A stretch of DNA of 64,000 bases from Hyaloscypha bicolor E (lineage: Eukaryota > Ascomycota > Leotiomycetes > Helotiales > Hyaloscyphaceae): the NCBI RefSeq assembly GCF_002865645.1, contig NW_020194615.1, forward strand, positions 496,001 to 560,000, given 5' to 3'. Positions 44,682 through 57,964 of the stretch are shown here, in pieces; positions within the stretch are counted from its first letter, which is position 1, and each line of letters starts with the position of its first letter. The translations under genes and the position numbers were made by a program. The notes below the pieces were generated by a model. That model was not told where the DNA came from. It worked only from the letters and a program-made list of their open reading frames with translations, and did no database searches.

Positions 44682-44979
44682 TATAAGGTATTTATTAGTA
44701 GGCAATAAAATAATAGAATAAATTAGTATATTATAAAACCATAGTATTAAATTCAGTATAGAACTAATCTCTATCCCTCCTATAAGGTCCAGGGAAGCCC
44801 CCTCTAAATAGGAGGCCCCAATGGCATATATATAATTAGTAATTTATAAGCCTAATATATATAATATAAACAGTAGTTAGTTAGGATATTAAAGGGCTAC
44901 CGAACTCCCTAATTAATACCCGCAATATCCGAGGTTCGTTACATGCCCTTAAGTCACGTGCGACCCTATATATATTACA
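44682..44979 (-). repeat. E3 5' LTR (298 bp)
   Basis: Ends ...tatattaca, preserving the terminal CA, and contains aagtcacgtgcgacc. Of the six LTR copies in the stack it is the least mutated. Confidence 0.9.
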
Positions 44980-45252
44980 GCTTCCCTATCTTAAATTTAA
45001 TATTCTTTATTAATAGTATTATTTAGGCTTTTTTAAAATAATATTTAATTAACTAGTATTTATTATAATAGGTTTCCCGGTTATTTTATATATAATACTA
45101 TAAATCCTTAAGCTTTCTCTATTTTATTTTAAAGATTTTTAGCCTCTTATATATAGCTAGAATTTTTTCTATAATTCTATTTTTAGAATTCTATAGAAAT
45201 TAAGAATAATATTTATAATATATATAAAAAAGTATATTTTATAAAACCTAAT
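44980..45252 (-). mobile_element. E2 Gypsy element, piece 3 (integrase end)
   Basis: A 273 bp piece equivalent to E3 about 39600-39865, between the E3 and E4 insertions. The E4 duplication ctaat is at 45248-45252 and 51652-51656. Confidence 0.85.
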
Positions 45253-45555
45253 TATTAATATAGCTATTTCTTTAGAAATTATATATATAATTACGGGATA
45301 TAAAATATAAGTAATAGGATATAAGTAATAAGATATAAATAATAAGATATGAAATATAAGATATAGTTATATAACCTTATATTTTATTAGTAACTCGACT
45401 AGTAAACTAGATTTCTTTAGGCTTAGTAGATTTAGGGATTATATATTAATACTATAATACTATAATCCTTATTTCTGAATAATAACTTTACTAACTAATA
45501 TAACTAGTATTTCTATACCTATATAATAATACTATATATTATTAGTAAACTAATA
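45253..45555 (+). repeat. E4 5' LTR (303 bp)
   Basis: Starts tattaatata and ends gtaaactaata. Contains short ggatataagtaat repeats. Confidence 0.88.
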
Positions 45556-46249
45556 CTAATTAGTTTATATATATAAATTAGAGAAGATTTTAGATTAGTT
45601 CTAAAAGTATTTAATAGCCTAAGACAAATCTAGTCTATTTTATATTAAAGGAGGAAACTATTTATTAACTTTATAAAAGTATTTAATAGCCTATAGAAAA
45701 GATATCTAGCTTTTACTAATTAATAAACGGTTAGTTATTTAACTATCTATTTATTTAACTTTTATTATTTTTTAAAACTAACTTCTTTTAGCCCCAAGAC
45801 TACTTTCTTAGAAACTATCTTTTTTATTTATATAATACTCGTATTTATAAGACCCTTTCTCCGGAATATATATCTTATATATATCCTTAAAGCTCTTTAA
45901 CTACTATTTTGATTTTACTATTAAATCGAGTTCTTTAAGCTTTAGACCCTTCCGGAATTATAATATTTTACTTTCTAAATTTCTTATTATAAATGAAATA
46001 TTTAAGAATAAAATATTTATTTTAATATCTTACTAGGTATCTAATATCTAAACCAGGTATCTAGTATCTTAACTACTAGATATCTAATATCTTAATAACC
46101 AGATATCTAGTATCTTAACTAGGTATCTAAACTAGATATCTAAATATCTAGTATCTAAATTAGGTATCTAAACCAGGTATCTAGATATCTTTACTACTAA
46201 ATACTTTCTATAAATCTATTATAAACTATCTTATTTTTAAATTCCTCTT

Positions 46250-49200
46250 ACTACAAACTATATATATATACTAGAGAGAACCTAAACTCGGTTTAGTATA
46301 AATACTAATAAGAGAAAGAAACTAATTAAGAAATAGAAGAATAATATTAATCCGGTAACTATAATAAAGGCTAAACTTTAGGAATATATAACTACTAAAA
46401 TATATTAGTATATTTTATATAAGAAAAGTAATAATAATCTATAGGATCTATTCTAGAATAATTTCAAAAACTTTAATAATATAATATATAGTCTAATTAG
46501 TTATATACTTATATAAAATCTTTAAACCTAACTTTACTATAATAGTATTTATATTAAATAGAATTATAGAAACCTTATTATTATATAATTCTTTATTAAT
46601 CTTACCTAAAAGAAAATAAAGAATATATAAAATAAAGCTAATATTATTAATAATAGTCTAATTAGAATAGATTTTCTCTAGGGACCTATTATATTAGTTT
46701 ATCTTATTCTAGATAAAACTAGATATAAAGAAACCAGATAATTTTAGTTAAGAAATCAAGCTATTTATTTACCTTTCTAAATTAAAGCTATTTACTACTT
46801 CTATCTTTACTACTACTAGTATTACTACTAAACCCGAACTACTATTAATTAATACCTACTATTTCTACTAGGAAGCTTATTAGGGAAGTAATAAAAATAT
46901 ATTCTAAAATATAGAAATATAACGGAACTAATAATAGTTTCAATTATAAACTTATTATTTTTCTTAATATTTACTAATATATAGAACTTCTAGAAAAGAT
47001 ACTAGTAAGAGCTTTTCCTACTATATTAAAGAAACTAATATAAGACTATTTCTATAATAACTAGCTTTCGAGCTATATATATAAAGAGGCTTATATAAAT
47101 ATCTATAGCTTCTTTAAAGGCTCTGGTTTCTATTATTAAAATTTAGATAAATGAAATACTATTACTTTAGTAACTATAATAGTAAAAGACTCTAAAAAGG
47201 CAATATTTAAGCTTATTTAAATACTAATTAATAACCTATATAAATTATAGTATAGCCTTACTCTTGCTTTATAAAGTACTAAATTCCTATATAATAAGAT
47301 TATTACTTTCTATTAAGGCTTACTAGTATACTAATATATAGTTTCGGACTCTCCTAATAATTTCGGCTAGCTTATTAATAAGCTCTAATCATTTATTATT
47401 ACCTATAAGAAGAAGTAATAAATTATTATTAAAACCTATTTTACTAATTAATAATACTATTCTTAAAACCCTCCAAATTATTATTTATTCGGAAATTATT
47501 AATATAGACCCAGCTATAACTTCGGAACCTGTAATAACTACTTCAAGTCCTATAATTATAATAATTATATTCTAAAGTTATATTTTATATATAAGAAACC
47601 CGAATATTACTTATAAAAGTATATACTAGAGAAATAAGAGGCTAAAAAGGCTTAATTCAAGAATAGAAATATTTACTAATTTAGATTCCGAAATACCTAT
47701 AACTTTAATAAATGCTTTAGTAATACTTATATATAGTATATTACTAAATTTAAAAGAGAAGAGAATAATAAAAGTAATAAAAATAAACTAGTAAGTAATA
47801 CTTTTAAAGCCTTACTAATAGAAATAAATAAAAGAGAGAAATATTACTCTAATTTCTACTTTACTTCTATTAAAAGCTTCCTAGCTACTCTTATAGCCCC
47901 TATTTCTGCTATTTCTATAACTAATACCCTTATAAATAACCTTACTTCTTTTTCTCTTATATATTAGATAATAGGCAAAAACTATATCTTAAAATCTATT
48001 AAATAAATAGAAAATATCCAGATATTTATAATTAATAGTATATTAAGATATAATACTTACTACTTTTATAGAATTATAATTAATACCAGAGCCTCTAGAT
48101 TCTTAATTACTAGTTCTAACTAATTCTAAGCTTTATAGTAAACTAATAGTAATATCTAACTTAATAAAACTACTAAAGATTAAGTTAATATCTGGTTTAG
48201 TATTAGATCTATAATAGTAAAAATACTAATTAAATAAGTATAATTCTATATTATACTTATAAAGACTTTATTTTTACTTAGCTTAGCTAATATAAACAAG
48301 CTAGAAGTTTACTTTAATAATCTTACTAATTATTTTATTACTTTTAATAAATACTTTATACCTATAATATAATATTTTAAATACTTTTTCCTGTTTTAAA
48401 ATACTATTTTATAAAGCTTTATTTCCGAATTCTTTACTTATAACCCCTGCTTTCTTATAGAAGTCAAATTATAATATCTATATTACTATTTTAGTTATTT
48501 ATTTATTAATAAGCTTCGAAATATACTAGAATAAGCAGGCTATAATATTAATATAAAAGCCTTTAAATACCTTATAAAGTATTATAAATAATACCAGAAA
48601 TTCGGATAATTACTAAAATAATTTAAGTTTAATCTAAGAAATAATATTAGCTTTAATTATTCTATTATTATTAATATTTTTTATATTTCCGGTAAGCCTA
48701 TATTCTATATTATTAATAAAGATACTAGATATTAAGCCGGCTAATAGCTTTAAAATATTAGTATATTATATATTTGAGATACCCTAAAATAATATTAGAT
48801 TAATACCTATTTAGGCTCTTCTAATTAGATTATAGTAAATATTAGAAAGTAGTTTACTAATAAGAAATTCGCTTAGCTTACAAATACTATAGGAACTAAG
48901 GTTAAAATTATTCCCGTAAAAGCCTATAGTTCCGTTAGAATTATAGAATATTACTATAGCCTAATTTAATATATTTACCTTATTATTATAGCCAAAATTA
49001 ATAGAATTAATAAGGATACCGTATTCCAAATAGCTTTTAAGGCTATTAATAATTTTACTAGACCCGATAGTATTATTCTAACTCTCTTAATTTATAGTAC
49101 TTTATCTCAAATAACTAAATATAATATCCTATTACTAATTATATTATAGTAATTAGTAGTACTTAAGAAAGTAATAGTAGAAATTCAGAAGCTTTAAGCT

Positions 49201-51010
49201 AAATACCAGATTACAAATACCCTAAATACCCGAAATAGTTCTAGTACTACTAATATTTATAAACTTCTTTTAAATTCAGATATTTTTATATAATATAAAG
49301 GAAATACTAGTTAATCTAGTAATTAAGATAGGCTATATAAGCTAGTAGCTATTAACGGGGAGAACTATATACTAGCTCTATTATATAGTAATATTACCTT
49401 TTATTTAACTTCTATAAAGCCCTTTTATATAAGAGATATTAAGGTTATTACTAATAGTCCTAAACCTGAATCTGTTTTTAAACTTTATAATAAAGCTAAA
49501 AATAATACAGGTATAATTTCTCTTATTATTTCTGCTATTCTACTAAAGTATAATAAAAGACACTCTTATAAGAATACGAATATTATAGTATTCTTATAAG
49601 ATAATAACCTATATAAGGATTCCTATTAAGTTAAAGTTACTAGCCTTCTAGAAAAGAATATATTTAAAGTTATTTTCAGATCTCAGGTATTAAAGAAAGT
49701 ATATATCTTTAACTCCCGGTTTATTAATGAGATTAAAAATAAGAATATAGAAAAAGAACTTAAGAAGTCGAGACTAGTTATTTAGGCTTATAATAATAGT
49801 AAGAAATATATAGTATTAATATAATTACTTACTATTTAATATATTAGCTAGAGAATTATTCTTAGTATTACTATTATAATAATAGATATTATAGAACTAT
49901 ATTTATATAATATCTTATAAGCTTATATCTAATTAATAACCTTATTTAATTATAATTTTTATATTAACTTATTTTATAAGCTTACTAAAAAGCTAAATCT
50001 AAATAATAATTCGGTTCTAAAAGTTATAAAACTATTATATAATATACTAGAAGCTAGGAACTACTAATTTAAGACTTACTATTCCTACTATATTAATAAG
50101 CTTTCTATAGAATAGTTAACTTATAATTCTTGCCTTCTTTATAGTAAATAATCTTTCGGAATTATTAGCCTTTAAACTAATAATATTCTATTTATTAGAA
50201 CTAATAATTTTGTAAAAATAGAATAACTAAAGCTCTAAAAGGCTAAGTTCTTAGCTAAGAAATATAAATGCCTTATTATTAACTATAATCTCAAGTTTAA
50301 TAAAGATATTATTTATATAGATATTCCTAGAATTACTTTTATATAGAAATACTAATATAAGAACTTCTAAACTATTTCTATAAAAAATACTACTATTATA
50401 AGTAGTAAGAGTACTATTTATTAAGATCTTTCTATTAAGGACTAATATATTACCTAATATATTAGAGAAATATATATTATATTAGTCTATTAACTAGAAG
50501 CTTTATATAATCTATTAATTATAGTTCAGGCTATTAAATCCTTAGAAACTAATATAAAGGCACTTAATAAGTATATTTAATAGCAAATTAAGAATATTAC
50601 TAAAGGACTAAAATTTATAAAACTAGTAAAAAAGTTCTTATATTTAATTATTTTTATAAATGCTTTATTTATAAATAATAGAGATCTCTTTTCTTAAATC
50701 GGATATATTCTAGTTCTAGTAAACGTAACTAGATATATTAATATTATTTACTAGTTCTCTATTAAATATAAGAGAATTACTAAAAGTATTCTAGCTTCGG
50801 AACTTTATAGTATAGCTTATAGTTTTAATATAGGTACTTTAGTTAAATCTATAATTAATAAAATACTAGAAATAGAACTATTATTAGTAGTCTATATAGA
50901 TTTAAAGTTATTATACGAATGCCTTATTAAATTGGGAACCATTTAAGAAAAGTATCTAATAATTAATATAATATGCCTTTACTAGATATATAAATAATAA
51001 AAGATTATAG
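46250..51010 (+). pseudogene. E4 Copia gag-pol remains
   Basis: This is the polyprotein of E4, with capsid, integrase, RVT_2 reverse transcriptase and RNase H regions recognisable through many stop codons. Catalytic positions were not all checked. Edges are approximate. Confidence 0.75.
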
Positions 51011-51348
51011 AAATTAAATAGATTAAGGGAAAATTAAATTCTACTAATTCTATAACGAAATTAAAGCTAATAAATGCCCTTAAATACCTAATTAATATAA
51101 ATACTATATAATTAAATATAGAGGAATAGATTAAGTATAAATAAAACAGGAAATAGATATATGAAATAAAAGAATATTATAAAAGGAGAAGTTATATATA
51201 AAAGGCTGCGGCCTTTAATATATACCTAAAACCTTAGAAATAATATAAATATATAAAATATTTAGGAAATCTGGTACTAGGCCGGATTAGGGAATTTATA
51301 TATAATTAAAGAAAAATACTATTTTTTGTATTTTTAGAGAGTTTCTAA

Positions 51349-51651
51349 TATTAATATAATTATTTCTTTAGGAATTACATATATAATTACGGGATATAAA
51401 ATATAAATAATAGGATATAAGTAATAGAATATAGGTAATAAGATATAAGATATAAGATATAGTTATATAACCTTATATTTTATTAGTAACTCGACTAATA
51501 GACTAGATCTCTTTAGGCTTAATAGATTTAGGAATCATATATTAATACTATAATATTATAATTCTTATTTCTAAATAATAACTTTACTAACTAATATAAC
51601 TAGTATTTCTATATTTATATAATAGTATTATATATTACTAGTAAACTAATA
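51349..51651 (+). repeat. E4 3' LTR (303 bp)
   Basis: Same length and sequence as the 5' LTR with C/T and G/A differences. Confidence 0.88.
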
Positions 51652-54143
51652 CTAATATTTTGAGTTATTATATATAAATTTTATAAAAGATAACTTCTTA
51701 AACTTGTTATTTTTTTAGGTATTATAATAATATCTCAAGTAGTATTTTAGGGCCTAATTCTATTTTTTTATTTAATTATTTATTTAAAAAATAATAAGCT
51801 ATATTTAAATACTATTTATATATTAAGTAAAAGTAAAAAACAGACTAGAACTAGCTAGTAAATACTATTTCTTAATTAGAAATAATTCTATTAGAGGAGC
51901 TAAAAATTAAAAAAACATATTTCTATATAATATATAATATATCTTACTATTTTAGAGTACTAGTTAATAACTATAAGAATTATATTAAAATCGGGATTTT
52001 TTATTAAGTTCTTATATAATAGTAAACCTATAATAAAATCTATAGAGATCTTATTTCAGGATCTTTTAGGCTATAATAAACTACTAAGTAAACTATATAG
52101 TAAATACTTTTTTATCTTAACTTTCTAATAAATATTATATTCTTAATAATAATTATAAATATTTTTTTATATATTTTCCTAATATTAGAACTTTCTAAAA
52201 AGCTCGAGAATTTTCTTTATTCTATAATATCTGGTTATTAGGTTATTATAATAAAGCTTTATAACTTCTTAATATAAAGTAGAATTATTAAATATAATAA
52301 TTCTTAAATAATACCTAAATAGGCCCGAATTATTTTTCTAGATTTTTTTTCTCTTAATATCTTTCTTATTAAGCCTTTATTTTATAATATTCTAATATTA
52401 AGAATTATTTTTCTAAGTTACCTAAATAATATTTAAAAGAAATTTAGATAAAAGAGCTAATACTATAGCTCTTTTAATAGCTATATATATTTATATATAG
52501 GAAATTAGGTATTTATAATTATCTAATTTAAAAACTCGAGGAACTAAAAAGTTTTTAGTTCTATTAAATAATATAATTATAAATATTTCTATTATTTTAG
52601 CTATAGTAGTAAAGCTTTTAAGGCATTTCCCTATATTTTACTTTTTAACTAATTCTATAGTTAAGAAATCTCTAAGATAATTTATTTATTTATTTTATAA
52701 TAAATATTTTTCCTTAGCTATTATAAATATAGTAAGTATTAAATAATATCTATTTTAAAGAAGGAATTCTTTAGATATTTATAAGAACCTCTAAATTATA
52801 ATTATAAAAGCTTTTTTTAGCTTATTCTAAAAAATCGGAAGCCAAGTTATATTAATAGAATCTTTTTTATAATTAGGTCTTTTATTAAGTTCATTTACTA
52901 GATTTGAGGTATCTTTATAATAAATAATATTAAAATTATATATTATAAGATATATTACCTAATATACTTAATATATTTAATAGCTTTCTAAATACTTTAT
53001 TTTTATAAAGTATTAGAGGTTATTATAGTCTATAATAACCTCGATTATAAACCTGAACTTTTTAAGGTAATAGTACTAATATTTAAAGGCTTTAATAATT
53101 ATAAATAGCGTTTTATTATAGGTATTATAGTTATATTTGGCTCCGGAAAGTTTCCGGAACTAGAATATTACTAGATACTAGTATTTTTTTGAGTTATTAC
53201 TAGAATTAACTTATTATAAAATAGTATTAGTAATTACGAATTTCAATATATTAGTTTTAATATAAATCTTTTTAGAAGAATTAAAATAAACTAGAATAGG
53301 TATTATAATAAAAGCTTTTTTTAAAGTTTTAAAGCTTTTAGCCGCTTTATTTATTTATATAAAAGAACTAAATTTCCGGTTCTTTTTTATTTCTTTTAAA
53401 AAATCTATTAAGCCTATAGTTACCTGAAAGTAATAATAAATAAACCTATAATAGAAATTAGTAAATTTAAGAAATATTTAGATATTATAAAATAATTCTA
53501 GTTCTAGCTATTTAATAATATTATAGACCTGTTTAGGATTCGTATAAATTTCTTCTATTCTAATAAGGAAGCTCAAGAATTTGATTTCTTTAATATTAAA
53601 CTTATATTTACTAAGTTTATAAAATAGGTTATTTTTATATAACCTAGTAATTATTTAGTAAATATAATTATAGTATTTATTTTTATTTCGGGAATAAATA
53701 AGAATATTATTTAAATAAATAACTATAAAATAATTCAGGAGCCTTATAAGTATAGTATTAATATATACTTAAAATATAGCTAGTATATTAGCTAGCCTAA
53801 AAGGTATTATAAGATATTTAAAATAGCTATAGTAAGTTCTAAAAGCCGTTTTTTATTTATATTCTTTATATATTCTTATTTAATAATATATATTCTTGAG
53901 ATCTAGCTTTATAAAAATCTTAGCTTCTTAGAGCTAATTAAGGGTCTTATTAATAAGAGAAAGCAGATACTAATTCTTAATTATAACTTAATTAAATCTA
54001 TAATAATTAATATAAAGATATAATTCTTTATTCTTTTTAGAAATAAAAAGAATAGGTGCTTTTACTAGGCTTTTACTAGGCCTTATCTAATATTTATAAA
54101 ATATATTTTATAAATATAAATATAATACTTTTAGTTAGGTTTC
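51652..54143 (-). mobile_element. E2 Gypsy element, piece 4 (integrase to reverse transcriptase)
   Basis: This continues E2 from 45252 and is equivalent to E3 39866-42375. On the minus strand it carries the integrase (about 52250-51700), RNase H (about 53220) and reverse transcriptase (about 54100-53450). Both Asp codons of the YLDD box have become Asn (53706-53711). It is interrupted at 54144 by E5. Confidence 0.85.
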
Positions 54144-55955
54144 TATTACAAAACCGGGCTCTGGGCTTAGAAAGCAGGTAAAGTAGCTCTTAATCCGAAG
54201 ATTCTAAACTAAGAAGGGAAGCTTATATATATAAGAGCTTTAGTATTCTAAATACTAGCTAGCTATATGTGTTATTGCGATCACGTGACGCTAAATTTAC
54301 TAGTAAAGCAGTAAAGTATAATATTACTTTTTCTTTTTAAGAAAGCTTATCCTAAATACTCGAAAAATAAGCCTTTTATAGCTTTTATAAATCATATAAT
54401 CTCATATATTCTTATATGCCCTATTTCTAGTATCTCTTATCTATATAATCTACTAGTTCCTAATATACCAGTTCCTTTATATCCGAATCTAAATTAGAAT
54501 TAGGGCTATAGGATCTAATTAAGGTATTAGAATTATAGCTACTATTAGAATTATTAACTATATAAATTATAACTTGTCTACTATTCTTATCTATTATAAT
54601 CTTTAGTCCTAGCAAAAGTACTTTCTTTCCTGTCTCCTATATCTTATATAGCTAGATAGTATAGTTCTTTATCTAGTATTTACTACTATTATAGTATATA
54701 TACTTATTCTATTTATAAAGCTACTAGTATTTTACCGGAAATATAGATTATACTTGACTATTTATATAAAAGGAAAAGTATTATAGAAAGGAGAGTTATA
54801 AAAAGAAGAGAGAGAATTATAGAAGCTCGGTAATTATACTAATAATATTAATAGTTAATATATTTATAGTATTATTTTTACTTAAATAATAAGGCTTCTT
54901 TCCAGAATTATAGTATTTATATATACTAGAGTATTTAGCTAGCTATTATACTATCTTAATAAACTTGGTATAGATATAAGAGAGGTTTAACTATTAAGCT
55001 AGTCTATTTTTAATTATAGTATTAAGTCCTTAATAGAAAGCTATAATCTTATTAATATTATTCTAGTCCTATCTATATATTTTATATAGAATTCATTTAA
55101 ACTTAGTAATAAATATATAAAGCGAATTAGTATCTTACTTAAGAGAATATAGCTTGTTTTCTATCTCCTATATCTTATTCGGATTTAAATAGATATAAGA
55201 AAATTAGTTAAGAATCGAAATATAGGACTAAGTTTAATTATCTTTAGCCTAGAAAAGCTAAGAAAGAACTATTATTTAAATATATAATTCTAGATTAAGG
55301 TAAATATAGTAGAATTAAGTAATAGTATTACTAATAGCTTTACTATTAACTTATAGCTTGGCTTTAATTAACGGGAGCCAGGTATTAAACTTATAGATTT
55401 GGCTATTAAATTTTTCGGGATATAAAAGAAAGGATTTCGGTTTTATAAAAGAGAGAGAGAGAAGAAGCAAGTTTATAAGAAGAGAAGTTTATTACTTTAC
55501 TAAGAGAATTAATTACTCTATTATTAAAGTAGCTTAGCTTAATATTAAACCTCTACTTAAAGCTCGGTAATTATAGTAGTAATCTGAATTTATAAAAGTT
55601 ATTTTATAGTAAAAACTTAAAGTAAAAAAGAGCCTAATAAGCTCTTAATCTCTCTAATAAGTAATAGTTTCGTAACTATATATATTAATAGCTCTATTAT
55701 TAAATTACTATAAAAATCATATATATATATAAGATATAAAAATAGTTTTTATTTCTATAGAAATAAAAATAAGTTTAGAATAATATTATAAAACCGGGCT
55801 CTAGGCTTAAAAAGTAAATAAAGTAGCTTTTAATCTAAAGATTCTAAACTAAGGAAAGAAGCTCGTATATATAGGAGCTTTAGTATTCTAAATACTAGCT
55901 AGCTATATATATTATCGCGATTATATAATACTAAATTTACTAGTAAAGTATAATA
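54144..55955. mobile_element. E5: short non-autonomous LTR element (LARD/TRIM-like)
   Basis: Direct repeats of about 180 bp (54144-54323) and 172 bp (55784-55955) share aaaaccgggctct and the tail ctaaatttactagtaaag; an 8 bp gcagtaaa stretch is present only in the left copy. They bound 1.8 kb. The flanks gtttc (54139-54143) and atttc (55956-55960) look like a 5 bp duplication diverged by one G-to-A change. The uninterrupted E3 copy confirms the insertion point. The interior lacks reverse transcriptase; on the minus strand a gag-like stretch may lie at about 54850-55250. Confidence 0.75.
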
Positions 55956-57964
55956 ATTTCTAATAAATTATATAAAGGCCTATATAAGACTATATTATTT
56001 ATATTAATAAAGTATTTAATACTACTAAAATTAGAAAGTTCTAAAGCTTTATTAGGATTAAAAACCTCTAAGAAGTCTTTATATTTATTATTTCAGAAAT
56101 AAATAAATATCTTTAAGGTCTCTTTCTAGAAAGTATTAATTTATTATATTAAAAATTCCTATTTAGTATTACTAGAACTATATAATAAAGTAAAGATCTA
56201 ATAACTATTATAAATATATAAAGCCTATTATTTAGGATAATTATATTTGCTTTTAGTTAAGAATAAGACTTAAAATACTAGCTTAGGGTACTAGTTAAGC
56301 TCCTTATTAAATTCTTTTAGTATTAGAATCTTAATATTATTAGGCTATATAGGTATATATATTTATTATTTCTTAATATAGTCTATATATTATATAAGAA
56401 TTACTTTATAAAATTCTATACTAAAAATAAGGCTATAAGAACTAATATTCTTATATTTATAAAACTAGAGCTTAAAAAAATGCGTTTTATTATAATTATT
56501 TATAATAAATACCTTAAAATTATAGACTTAATAGACTTTAAATTTATTTCTATAAAAGATTACAAATTTTTAATTATATTTAGCTAAAATAATAAAGTTC
56601 TAATTTTAAGCCTAATTATTATTAAGAAAGTTATAGTCTAACCTAATATTATTAAGTTTATTATATATTTCTAAAATACTTATTTCTAGCTATATTAATC
56701 TTATTTAAATAATTATATAAAATAATATATCTTTTTTATTATAGCCAAAATTATTAATATTTAAGATTTAGCCTTTTTTTCCCCCTATTTCTTAGAAGAA
56801 TTTTTTCTAGAATACTTTTTTATAATAATAGTATTAATCTATTTCTATAAATACCTTAATTCTTCTATAGTTTTAGCCTTATTAGGATTCTGCCAAGTCT
56901 ATTTAGTATATTTGAAATACTTTATATTTCCTAAGAAATATTCTTTTTATTTATAAGTTTAATAAACTATATCTAAAGTAAAACTAGTACTTTATTAAGG
57001 CCTTAAAGAAGCCAAAATACTACCTAAGGATTTCTTATATAATTTTCGGAACTTATTTTTTCTTTTTTAATAGCCTTATAAATCAGAATTTACTAAGTTA
57101 GAATTCTTGGAAATAGAATTATTCTTACTAAACTTTCCTGCCTTTACTTTTCTTAATTTGGGATAAGTAATATATTCTACTTTCTAAGCTTTCTTAAGTT
57201 ATTCGGAAATAAATACTATTTTATTTCCTAAGAAAATAAATATAAATATCTAATAAATCTTATAATTAAATAAAGTAATATTAAAAGTCCGGACCTGGTC
57301 TTTTTTAGGATATAGGTCCTAATTAACTTTAAGACTAATTATCCGAATATATAATTTAGTAATTATCTTACTATTTTTCTAATAAAGATCTTAGAGCTTC
57401 TTAAAAATATCTTATTAATAGATTTAAGGTATTTAGAATATATTAGCCAAGTAGGCTTTAAATTACTTCTAATAAACCTTATATAATAATAGGCTTTACT
57501 TTATTATAGCCTCTTAAATATTATAAGATTTATTCCTAAGAATACTTATAATAGAGTTAACTCTAGAAAAGTATTTATTATAAGTTTAAGATTAGATTCT
57601 AAAAACTACTTCTTAGAAAAATATAAATATTCTTTATTTTTTAAGGAACTTTCTATAATATAAATTAGATATTTGGATCTTAAAAAGCTTTTTTTAATTC
57701 AAATATATTTTTAGAATATTATATAATAGCTTCTAATAAATAGTATTGAGATTACTTTTAAAGCTTATTATATTAGGAAAGAAAATAGGTTCTAATTCTA
57801 TTTTAGGAAGTTCCCTAGTAAAAATTACTAAGGAAAATAAGATAAACTTATAAATAGAGTTTTTATAAGATATAATAAACTATAAGATATTTCTAAAAAA
57901 TACTTTTATATTACTCTAATTATAAGATATATTAGTTAATTATATTTACTAATTCTTGCTTTTA
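55956..57964 (-). mobile_element. E2 Gypsy element, piece 5 (gag and protease region)
   Basis: Equivalent to E3 about 42376-44362. It contains protease and gag remains on the minus strand. It is broken at about 57964 by E6, after ttcttgcttttat; E3 continues there with tagagtacttcg. The 5' LTR of E2 must lie beyond the window. Confidence 0.82.

Larger units (their letters stand above)
37152..44979 (-). mobile_element. E3: full-length Ty3/Gypsy LTR retrotransposon, youngest copy of its family here
   Basis: LTRs of 298 bp at 37152-37449 and 44682-44979 bound 7,828 bp, flanked by gcttc on both sides. The sense strand is minus. From right to left it has the 5' LTR, a leader, gag (about 44300-43100), protease, reverse transcriptase (about 42400-41700), RNase H (about 41500), integrase (about 40500-39950), chromodomain (about 39440-39260) and the extra coding region (about 39170-38080). 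An intact-looking polypurine tract (AGGAGGGGGG on the minus strand) lies next to the 3' LTR at 37450. It retains more C and G than E1 and E2, yet the catalytic box reads YLDN (41942-41953) and stops are frequent, so it is dead. Confidence 0.92.
45253..51651 (+). mobile_element. E4: Ty1/Copia LTR retrotransposon, RIP-inactivated
   Basis: LTRs of 303 bp at 45253-45555 and 51349-51651 bound 6,399 bp, with 5 bp ctaat duplications. Ends read TA...TA, from TG...CA. On the plus strand, gag remains (about 46250-47900) come first. The integrase core follows at about 48490-49010 (FNLRN...FNYSI, then DxFY, GKPIFYIIN, QFTNKEFAQL and a following ERYH-like block), then an RVT_2 reverse transcriptase at about 49700-50250 (QAY.., KPLYG-like, EAGN.., TYDSCLLYS, GLQ..D). 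RNase H lies at about 50740-51010. Integrase before reverse transcriptase is the Copia order. Stops throughout. Confidence 0.9.
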
